From JBCBKZ01 sp039026975 (GTDB taxonomy: Bacteria; Bacteroidota; Bacteroidia; J057), in NCBI GenBank assembly GCA_039026975.1, contig JBCCLI010000030.1:1-27961 (forward strand): DNA of 27,961 nt, given 5' to 3'. The position numbers were made by a program, and so were the translations under genes. Position 1 is the first letter of the stretch. Each line of letters begins with the position of its first letter. This document shows, one piece after another, positions 7,095 through 13,338 of the stretch. The notes below the pieces were generated by a model. That model was given only the letters and a program-made list of their open reading frames with translations, ran no database searches and was not told where the DNA came from.

Positions 7095-7766
7095 TTAGCC
7101 AAATAAGCTTTCCCCCAGCTTGGCCTGTACTCGTCTGAAAATAAGCCCTACATCCTCAGGGCTATCCAGTAAGTCCAGTTTATCTGCGTCCAGGATGAGC
7201 AATTCTCCCTCCCGGTACTCAGCTATCCAATCATCATAATGTTGGTTAAGGTCTCCTAGGTATTTTAGGCTGATATTAGTTTCATACGCTCTGCCTCTAT
7301 TTCCTATTTGTCGAATCAGGGTAGGAATACTTGCTTTTAGATAAATGAGAAGATCCGGCGTACGAACCATTTTTTTAACTCCTTGAAATAGGCGTAAATA
7401 CGTTTCGTAGTCCCTATCAGTTAAAGTACCACTTTGGTGAAGATTCTTTGCAAATATGTAGGCATCCTCATAAATGGTTCTATCCTGAATGAGGGATTCC
7501 TCCATCTGCTGTAATTCCAACATTTGGGTAAAACGACTTTGGAGAAAAAAGATTTGGGTAGGGAAAGCCCAGCGTTTCATGTCCTGGTAAAAATCTTCTA
7601 AGTAGGGGTTTTCATCTACTGCCTCAAAGTATGCCCGCCACCCAAAATGCTTTGCCAGGAGATTCACCAAGGTGGTCTTTCCTGCCCCTATATTTCCAGC
7701 TACAGCTACTAATTTATGAGAATCTTGTTCCAACTGTTTGTGTATTACCCTTATTTCCACGTCCAA
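7095..7766 (-). CDS. Deoxynucleoside kinase (dGK/dCK/dAK family)
   Basis: This enzyme phosphorylates deoxynucleosides in the salvage pathway. The P-loop GNIGAGKTT (Lys30) is followed by the FEAVDENPYLEDFY segment that holds the catalytic Glu and substrate contacts. Next come FPTQIFFLQSRF, the QDRTIYEDAYIF (DR/S-like) motif, DLLIYLKAS and the RGRAYE lid. About 220 aa is normal for the family. No ATG exists in frame between the preceding stop and the P-loop; the first initiators are TTG (7766) and GTG (7760), both near the end of the upstream gene. The start is therefore non-ATG and probably coupled by a short overlap with the YcxB-like gene. Base specificity cannot be told from sequence alone. 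Confidence 0.9.
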   Translation of the reverse strand: MDVEIRVIHKQLEQDSHKLVAVAGNIGAGKTTLVNLLAKHFGWRAYFEAVDENPYLEDFYQDMKRWAFPTQIFFLQSRFTQMLELQQMEESLIQDRTIYEDAYIFAKNLHQSGTLTDRDYETYLRLFQGVKKMVRTPDLLIYLKASIPTLIRQIGNRGRAYETNISLKYLGDLNQHYDDWIAEYREGELLILDADKLDLLDSPEDVGLIFRRVQAKLGESLFG

Positions 7767-8296
7767 GATAGCTCTTGAGAGATCTCTATAGAAAGATTTT
7801 TACTGAGCTGCTGCAAATAAACTATCATTTCTCCTATGTCAGTTACCTGTGCCTTATTGATGATGATGCTCGGGCCAGATTTGAGTTTGATAAAAAAATG
7901 AGTAGATATTTCTATGATGGCTTTAACATCTGTAGTGTAAATCTTGCTTTCACCAGTTTCATTTCTTCCTGAAATAAAATCCTGATAGAACTCCATTTCT
8001 GAACGCTTTCCTATTACCTCCTGATAATTCTCCTGGATATATTTCTTGTAGTAATTTTTATACTTTCTTCGAGAATAAAGAGGATATAACACTAGCGTAA
8101 TGACACTAGCTATCACAAAATAAACAGCTAAAAAATGAATCATAGCTACATAGAACAGGAAAGCTAAACTAGCGAAGAAGATAGTGGTAAATATCCACGA
8201 TTTTTTCCTTTTTTTCTTTATCCGCTCGGAAGTAGAAGCAGTGTATAATTGGTAAGTGAGGTAATCTTCCTCATCCAGGTATAATTCAATTTTCAT
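7751..8296 (-). CDS. YcxB-like two-helix membrane protein
   Basis: A 181-aa protein with a cytosolic N-terminus (MKIELYLDEEDYLTYQLYTAS), a basic patch (RIKKKRKK), two adjacent transmembrane helices at ~33-75, another basic segment (YSRRKYKNYYKKYI) and a soluble C-terminal beta-rich region. That region contains STHFFIKLKSGPSIIINKA, recalling YcxB/PH-like folds. The layout fits YcxB-like proteins, whose role is unknown. It is first in a two-gene minus-strand unit, overlapping the deoxynucleoside kinase start by up to 16 bp. It is divergent from pyrC across 62 bp. Assignment to the family is moderate; membrane topology is clear. Confidence 0.65.
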   Translation of the reverse strand: MKIELYLDEEDYLTYQLYTASTSERIKKKRKKSWIFTTIFFASLAFLFYVAMIHFLAVYFVIASVITLVLYPLYSRRKYKNYYKKYIQENYQEVIGKRSEMEFYQDFISGRNETGESKIYTTDVKAIIEISTHFFIKLKSGPSIIINKAQVTDIGEMIVYLQQLSKNLSIEISQELSWTWK

Positions 8297-8358
8297 TTTG
8301 GTGGCATTTCCCTTTACTTGAGAATAACGAAAAAACGCTAACTCAAAAGTTATCTTTT

Positions 8359-9699
8359 ATGTCTACGACCTTACTCAAACAGGCCCAAATAGTCAACGAG
8401 GGCACTATTTCCCGGAAAGACATATTTATAAAGAATGGAATTATAGAACAGATAGGTAGTGAGCTAAGCCTTCCTGCTGATCAGGTATTGGACTTAGGTG
8501 ATGAAAATACATATCTCTTGCCAGGAGTCATAGATGATCAGGTACATTTTAGAGAACCAGGCTTAATTCATAAGGGGGAAATTCTCACAGAATCCAGGGC
8601 AGCCGTAGCCGGTGGCATCACCTCTTATATGGAAATGCCCAATACTAAGCCCCAAACCCTCACCCAGGAGCTGCTAGAAGAGAAATATCAGCGAGCTGCT
8701 GAAGCCTCTATGGCCAATTACTCCTTCTTCATGGGAGCTTCTAATGACAACCTGGAAGAAGTGCTTAAGACAGATCCTAAATCTGTCTGTGGTGTAAAAA
8801 TCTTCATGGGTTCTTCTACCGGGAATATGCTAGTGGATAATTATCAGACCCTGGAAGGGCTCTTCAGTCAAGTTCCTATGCTAATAGCTACTCACTGTGA
8901 AAAGGAAAGTATCATACGGGCAAATCTGGCTCAACATAAGGAACAGTATGGGGATGATATTCCTATATCCCTCCATCCTGTGATCAGGAGTGAGGAAGCC
9001 TGTTATGCCTCCTCCAGTGAAGCAGTGGCTTTAGCCCAAAAGCATAATACCCGCCTTCATATTCTTCATATTTCTACTGCCAGGGAGTTAGGGCTTTTTA
9101 ATACCCATACCCCTCTGGCTGACAAGAGAATTACCTCAGAGGCATGCATTCACCACTTATGGTTTAGCCAGGAAAACTATGCTGATAAACAAACCTTCAT
9201 CAAGTGGAATCCGGCTGTTAAACGGCAGGAAGACAGAGAGGCCATCAGGCAGGCCGTGCTTTCAGATGCTATAGATGTGATAGCCACAGATCATGCCCCC
9301 CATACCCTAAGTGAGAAAAGTAATGTTTACACACAGGCTCCTTCTGGAGGACCTCTGGTTCAGCATGCCTTAGTAGCTATGCTGGAAATGGTGCATCAGG
9401 GAGTATTTAGCCTGGAAAAGGTAGTAGAGAAAATGGCACATGCCCCAGCTATTTGTTTCCAGTTAGCTAAAAGGGGGTACATTCGTGAAGGCTATGCAGC
9501 TGACTTAGTACAGGTTCATCTTAATAACCCCTGGACGGTGGGGAAAGAAAATGTGCTATACAAATGTGGCTGGTCTCCTTTTGAGGGCCAACGCTTTACT
9601 TCCAGGATCCAGAGAACCTGGATTAATGGACATCTTAGCTTTGACCAGGGAACGTTTACCAGCCAATTAGCAGGCCAAAGACTGTCTTTCAACCGATAA
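8359..9699 (+). CDS. pyrC: Dihydroorotase
   Basis: Dihydroorotase cyclises carbamoyl-aspartate to dihydroorotate in pyrimidine synthesis. This 446-aa amidohydrolase has DDQVHFREPG at 59-68 and the carboxylated-lysine segment GVKIFMGSS (Lys147). It also has metal/active-site segments IATHCE, LHILHIST and ATDHAPHT (Asp311), and a GYAADLVQV C-terminal beta strand. The first metal motif is Gln61-Val-His63 rather than His-x-His; I recall this form from other Bacteroidota enzymes, so it is a clade trait rather than a defect. An SDR gene begins 1 bp after the stop, so the two are probably one transcript. Allantoinase or hydantoinase is less likely given the orotase-like REPGLIHKGE segment. Confidence 0.93.
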   Translation: MSTTLLKQAQIVNEGTISRKDIFIKNGIIEQIGSELSLPADQVLDLGDENTYLLPGVIDDQVHFREPGLIHKGEILTESRAAVAGGITSYMEMPNTKPQTLTQELLEEKYQRAAEASMANYSFFMGASNDNLEEVLKTDPKSVCGVKIFMGSSTGNMLVDNYQTLEGLFSQVPMLIATHCEKESIIRANLAQHKEQYGDDIPISLHPVIRSEEACYASSSEAVALAQKHNTRLHILHISTARELGLFNTHTPLADKRITSEACIHHLWFSQENYADKQTFIKWNPAVKRQEDREAIRQAVLSDAIDVIATDHAPHTLSEKSNVYTQAPSGGPLVQHALVAMLEMVHQGVFSLEKVVEKMAHAPAICFQLAKRGYIREGYAADLVQVHLNNPWTVGKENVLYKCGWSPFEGQRFTSRIQRTWINGHLSFDQGTFTSQLAGQRLSFNR

Positions 9700-9700
9700 T

Positions 9701-10474
9701 ATGAAACATCTGATCATTACTGGGGCCTCTAAAGGGTTAGGAGAAGCGGTAGCTATCAAGGGGTTAGCCCTATACGACCATGTTTGGTGTGTCTCCCGTA
9801 CAGAGAGTGCTATCATAAAGGAATATACTTCAGCCCAGTCCGCCTCCTATCACTTCCTCCCGACTGACCTGAGTAAAGCTCAGGATGTTGACCATTGCCT
9901 TGCCCATCTTTGGGCCGAGATAGCGCTGTCATCCATCACTTCTATTCACCTCATAAATAATGCTGCTACCCTCTCTCCTATGGGATTGGCGGGGCATGTA
10001 GGGAGGCTATCCGCTATGCGAGCTGCATTTTCCCTAAACGTAGAGGCCCTGATAGCTTTTTGTGAATGGTTCCTTGAGAAAACGACTTCTTTAGCAGCGG
10101 ACAAACGCATCCTTAATATTTCTTCTGGCGCTGGGAGAAAAGCCTATCCAGCATGGAGTGTGTACTGTGCCACCAAAGCAGCTGTGGACAGGTATTCTAC
10201 TTGTGTATCAGTAGAGCAGGGAGAACATAACTTCCCCGGAAAAATAGTCTCATTAGCCCCAGGGGTAATAGAAACAGATATGCAGGCCACCATTAGAGCC
10301 CAGGAAAAAGAGAATTTCCCTTTACTGGATAGGTTCATACAGTTGAAAGAGGAGGGAAAGCTATGGGCACCTTCCTATGCAGCTGAATTATTAGTAGGCT
10401 TTCTTCATAGTAGGGCCTTCGGTCAGGACCCATTGTTTGATTTGAGGGATTGGGCCGCACAGGTGTCTAGCTGA
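9701..10474 (+). CDS. Short-chain dehydrogenase/reductase (sepiapterin/benzil reductase-like)
   Basis: A classical SDR that binds NAD(P)H in a Rossmann fold and reduces a carbonyl. Seen are TGASKGLG near the N-terminus, the structural INNAAT segment, the catalytic Ser in ILNISSGAG, and Tyr155/Lys159 in YCATKAA. The C-terminal ALAPGVIETDMQ segment is typical of the YueD-like sepiapterin/benzil reductase group. Arg in VSRTES after beta-2 hints at NADPH preference. At 257 aa it is full length. It starts 1 bp after pyrC, and its final 52 bp overlap the oppositely oriented cytochrome gene. The physiological substrate is unknown; pterin reduction would suit a neighbourhood with a folate gene, but that is only inference. 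Confidence 0.85.
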   Translation: MKHLIITGASKGLGEAVAIKGLALYDHVWCVSRTESAIIKEYTSAQSASYHFLPTDLSKAQDVDHCLAHLWAEIALSSITSIHLINNAATLSPMGLAGHVGRLSAMRAAFSLNVEALIAFCEWFLEKTTSLAADKRILNISSGAGRKAYPAWSVYCATKAAVDRYSTCVSVEQGEHNFPGKIVSLAPGVIETDMQATIRAQEKENFPLLDRFIQLKEEGKLWAPSYAAELLVGFLHSRAFGQDPLFDLRDWAAQVSS

Positions 10475-10833
10475 TCCCTGACTTGCTGCAGGCTGTACGG
10501 GGTAGGTTTTTCCCCCCATTCTCCCAATACAAAATTAGTGATATGCATGATCTGGATATCTGATAACTGTGGATGAGCTGGCATTAAGTGGTACCCTCCC
10601 ACACTATCTTGCTTGGCTATTCCATTTCTGATCAAGCAGGAAATTTGTGCTGATAGTTCGACAAGTCTTTGGGGATCATTAATGGCAGGGATAAGTTGGC
10701 CTACGCCTTGTCCATTCTCCTGATGGCAATTCAGGCAGTTAGCCTGATAGAGTGCCTGGCCTACGGGTTGAGCCGTTCTCCCACCAAAGGTAACTACTAT
10801 CCCTACCCCTGCGAGTATAAGGACCGGCCACAA
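10423..10833 (-). CDS. Membrane-anchored mono-haem c-type cytochrome
   Basis: A single-haem class I cytochrome c: CLNCH (Cys33, Cys36, His37) binds haem and Met84 in YHLMPAHPQLSD is the likely sixth ligand. FVLGEWG resembles the last helix. One N-terminal hydrophobic helix should anchor it with the haem domain in the periplasm. No ATG exists in frame. The first common initiator is TTG at 10833, but the frame is open back to a stop at 10870-10872. An upstream start such as the ATT at 10863 would add IHKLQTYFVW, supplying the positive residues expected before the anchor. It follows the SCO gene closely, which suggests a role in electron delivery to, or assembly of, a terminal oxidase. Its 3' end overlaps the SDR gene. 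Confidence 0.88.
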   Translation of the reverse strand: MWPVLILAGVGIVVTFGGRTAQPVGQALYQANCLNCHQENGQGVGQLIPAINDPQRLVELSAQISCLIRNGIAKQDSVGGYHLMPAHPQLSDIQIMHITNFVLGEWGEKPTPYSLQQVRDQLDTCAAQSLKSNNGS

Positions 10834-10869
10834 CCAAACAAAGTATGTTTGAAGCTTATGAATATCCGC

Positions 10870-11484
10870 TTATTCTGTTCCTAGAAGAAACTCAATATCA
10901 TCCATAAGGTTATTGACATCATCAGGTAGGGTACCGTCATAAAAACCGCGTATCCTTTGCTGCTTATCTACTAATATGAATGCTCCACTGTGGGCATAAC
11001 CACCAGGGGAGGTGGAGTCTTCTAAAGCAGTTACCATATAGGATCTGGCCAGTTTGTAGATATCCTCTTTATCTCCGGTGAGTAGATGCCACTTATCAGC
11101 CTTTACCCCTAACCTATCAGCATAGGTTTTTAAAATGGGAACCTGGTCAAATTCTGGATCTATGGAATGAGAAACCAGCATTAGCTGGTCTTCTTCTGCA
11201 AATTTTTTCTGTACCCGCAGCATTTGGGCCTTCATCCTGGGACAGATAGTAGGGCAAGAGGTAAAAAAGAAATCTGCCACAAACACCTTATCCTTTAAAC
11301 TACTATTAGTGATTTGGCTACTATCCTGATTTAAAAGGGCAAATGCTGGAATGGTGTAAGGTATAGTATCTCCATCTACTACGGTAGGCTGTCCCATAAT
11401 GGGAAGCGTCTCCTGCTTTTCTTCTTCACATGAGGAAGCTAAAATGCCTGCCAGCAGCAGAAACATCCACACAAATCTTGGCAT
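10870..11484 (-). CDS. SCO1/SenC-type copper chaperone lipoprotein
   Basis: SCO proteins deliver copper to, or reduce, the CuA site of cytochrome oxidase. This one is a lipoprotein (hydrophobic leader, LASSC, Cys19) with a thioredoxin-like fold. All three copper ligands are present: Cys77 and Cys81 in SCPTICP and His165 in GGYAHSGAF. DFFFTSCPTICPRMK and VSHSIDPEFD are typical. The length (204 aa) is normal. It begins 2 bp after the preceding lipoprotein stop, and the cytochrome frame opens directly behind it, so the three form one operon. No oxidase subunit gene is in the window, so the client is inferred. Confidence 0.92.
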   Translation of the reverse strand: MPRFVWMFLLLAGILASSCEEEKQETLPIMGQPTVVDGDTIPYTIPAFALLNQDSSQITNSSLKDKVFVADFFFTSCPTICPRMKAQMLRVQKKFAEEDQLMLVSHSIDPEFDQVPILKTYADRLGVKADKWHLLTGDKEDIYKLARSYMVTALEDSTSPGGYAHSGAFILVDKQQRIRGFYDGTLPDDVNNLMDDIEFLLGTE

Positions 11485-11486
11485 AG

Positions 11487-11927
11487 CTATTCTATCAGGG
11501 ATTTTGCTTCTTCTATACTCGTGAGGGTCTGTTCTTTCATCTCCTTTACTTTAGCCAGTTCCGACTGCAGATAAGCAATTCTATCTACAGGAGTTTCTCC
11601 TTCTTCCATGCCCGGCTGATATTCTCTCATCCAAACCATCATGCTTTCATTAGCTGATTCCAGATTACCAATAGCTTCCTGAAAAGTCTTGGCTTTAGCC
11701 TTAGCAACCGCGGCAGTATCAGCAAGATACACCTCAAGGCTATCTGTCAATGATAAGCTTAGGGAATCCATGTAGGTACCTGGACCCATCATAGGCATCA
11801 CCTCATCATGGATGTCCAATACTTCTTTTTCCAGTAAGGCTATTTCTTCCTTACTTTTATCACAACTGAAAGTAATTATACAAAGGGAACAAAGAAGAGA
11901 AATAAAAAGGGGGTTTTTAGCAAACAT
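11487..11927 (-). CDS. Helical lipoprotein of unknown function, upstream of SCO
   Basis: A 146-aa predicted lipoprotein: a hydrophobic leader ends in ITFSC (Cys22). The mature part is acidic and almost entirely helical, with heptad-like stretches such as EIALLEKEVLDIHDEVMP and a C-terminal YLQSELAKVKEMKEQ helix. I do not recognise a characterised family. The Met-rich segment around EVMPMMGPGTYM is notable beside a copper chaperone, but Met alone does not show metal binding. It is the first gene of the lipoprotein-SCO-cytochrome operon, 2 bp from the SCO gene. A role in periplasmic oxidase assembly or stress is possible from context only. Confidence 0.7.
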   Translation of the reverse strand: MFAKNPLFISLLCSLCIITFSCDKSKEEIALLEKEVLDIHDEVMPMMGPGTYMDSLSLSLTDSLEVYLADTAAVAKAKAKTFQEAIGNLESANESMMVWMREYQPGMEEGETPVDRIAYLQSELAKVKEMKEQTLTSIEEAKSLIE

Positions 11928-11975
11928 ATTATACGTGGATATAATTTATGTCTAATCGCCCGAAATATAATGAAA

Positions 11976-11990
11976 TTCGCGGGACGCGAA
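11976..11990. other. GC-rich perfect hairpin TTCGCG-GGA-CGCGAA
   Basis: Two 6-bp arms with a 3-nt loop lie 26 nt past the stop of the minus-strand coiled-coil gene and 49 nt before the lipoprotein ATG. It could be a terminator for the former (an AT-rich run follows on the minus strand) or an operator for the latter. It stands out as GC-rich in an AT-rich gap. Confidence 0.5.
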
Positions 11991-12015
11991 CAGGGTTGAA
12001 GTAAAGAAAGGGATT

Positions 12016-12495
12016 TTAGGCTACCATTGCCCAAACAAATACAAGGGAGATAACTGCCAGCAAAATCATCCAGAGACTCCTATCCTGGCCGCTTCCACTA
12101 TCTGAAACGGCTTTTTCCCTGGCTGAGGCACCTTTCTGACATCCTGTGGCTAACCACTTCTTACAATCGTTTTCTACTCTTTCCTGGATACGGTTAGTAT
12201 CAATATCTCCATTCAGATGGTCTAATTGATCCTTAATGTTATCCAGCTCTCTTCTCAGTTTTTCACAGAGTACAGAGTCGGTGTCGTATAAATCTTCATG
12301 GAAGCAGAGCTCTTTTTTCAAACTCTTAAGTTGACGTGTCAACTGCTTTTTAAGTTTTCCTTTGCGCTTTTTAGCTTCTTCTGAAAGCCTTTCAAAACGC
12401 TCTTCCTTCCATGAAGATATTTGTTCGTCAATCTCTTCGCTAGGCATATCCTCTATTGAAGAATTCTTCACTAAAGACTGGGCCATAATTCTCAT
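12016..12495 (-). CDS. Tail-anchored coiled-coil protein of unknown function
   Basis: A 159-aa protein with no signal peptide. The central part (~30-110) is dense in Lys, Glu, Leu and Arg and predicts a coiled coil (KKRKGKLKKQLTRQLKSLKK, LRRELDNIKDQLDHLNGDI). The C-terminus has a single hydrophobic segment (SLWMILLAVISLVFVWAMVA) that ends the protein, a tail-anchor layout facing the cytosol. Four scattered Cys (two in the DCKKWLATGC stretch) do not form a known motif. The start could be ATG at 12495 or the in-frame ATG at 12486. It looks monocistronic, with a hairpin behind it and a gene-poor gap in front. I recognise no family. Confidence 0.65.
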   Translation of the reverse strand: MRIMAQSLVKNSSIEDMPSEEIDEQISSWKEERFERLSEEAKKRKGKLKKQLTRQLKSLKKELCFHEDLYDTDSVLCEKLRRELDNIKDQLDHLNGDIDTNRIQERVENDCKKWLATGCQKGASAREKAVSDSGSGQDRSLWMILLAVISLVFVWAMVA

Positions 12496-13338
12496 AGCGT
12501 TTAATACTGTGCAATAGTAGAAAAAATTTGGGAAAAACGCCTACCCACCTATGTTTCTTCCGATTGTTTCTTCTACTGATAGACAACTTAAATGTAATAT
12601 TTTCGAATAAGTAGTGTTGAATTAATTGTTTGACAATTCAATTATCATTGCTGATTTCACCAATTTGCTGTTTTGACGGGTATTTTCCCTAAAAGTAACC
12701 TACTATTACGCCATTCATAGCTGTTCAGCGAATTTTACTCAAAAAAAGCAGCCACAAGCCAGATGCAATAATCAGGAGTATATAGTTAATTGAATCTGAT
12801 TGTTTTTCCAGAGATTACACAAGTTTTAACTCCAGCTAACGCTTCCCAGAATAACCAAAACACTTATTTACTCGAAAACCACCGTTCAACTTACTTCTAC
12901 TGTTTTCGCTTAACCTGATTTCGTAGTTAACCTTTAAGTGCCATTTGTTATGTATTACATTAGGAAGTTTGCTGATTCATGGGCCATCCATAATAATCAG
13001 ACAAGAAAAAGTAGAACTCTTTCTCGAAATGAAGTGGTTAAAATTCTGGATGAATTCCCTAATCTCAAAAGTGGAATTGGTTCACATACTGCCACCACCT
13101 TTTTCCGAAACAAGATCAGGTCTATTTCAGATTTACCTTAGGTGATGGTCTCTCAGAACACATTTTCATACAATATATAGAAGTGGTAATATTTCTACCA
13201 CGGATTAAAAGTGCGTAAAAGAGGGATTTTTTACTGATTTGGAGAATCATTACGATTTTTCATATATATTTATGTTAGTTTACTAAGGTTAAACTTTCAT
13301 AGTCAGGACTTTCTCCCTTTATAACCAATAGCACTTTT
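12496..13338. other. 843-bp gene-poor, AT-rich region
   Basis: Only one doubtful short ORF (12938-13141) occurs here. Small hairpins are present: AATTGT-TTG-ACAATT at 12624-12638 (flanked by TTG/CAA that extend it with a bulge) and GTGGTA-N7-TACCAC at 13183-13201. I see no tRNA, transposase, integrase or tandem array. It separates the coiled-coil gene from the divergent PP2C gene and must hold their promoters, which I could not place. Confidence 0.6.
12938..13141 (+). CDS. Possible small protein or gene remnant (67 codons)
   Basis: An open frame begins with GTG at 12938 (directly after an in-frame stop) or ATG at 12950, giving 63-67 aa. The protein is basic, with segments YIRKFADSWAIHNNQTRKSR and NEVVKILDEFPNLKSGIG. 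It reads more like natural protein than a random frame: mixed composition, a plausible helix and no homopolymer bias. I recognise no family, and there is no clear ribosome-binding site. An overlapping frame at 12945-13145 is open over the same bases. It may be a real small gene, the tail of a decayed larger gene, or chance. Confidence 0.35.
   Translation: MPFVMYYIRKFADSWAIHNNQTRKSRTLSRNEVVKILDEFPNLKSGIGSHTATTFFRNKIRSISDLP

Noticed and set aside
12830..12960. Possible integron-like recombination site (TAAC.../...GTTA sequences) next to the 67-codon frame
   Set aside because: The core-site consensus was not met, no paired site was found, and there is no integrase in the window.
12945..13145. 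66-codon frame overlapping the 67-codon frame
   Set aside because: It shares almost all bases with the more protein-like frame and has a hydrophobic, low-quality composition; at most one of them is real.
13183..13201. GTGGTA-N7-TACCAC hairpin as terminator of the 67-codon frame
   Set aside because: Weak 6-bp stem without a following T-run; kept only as a note in the intergenic description.
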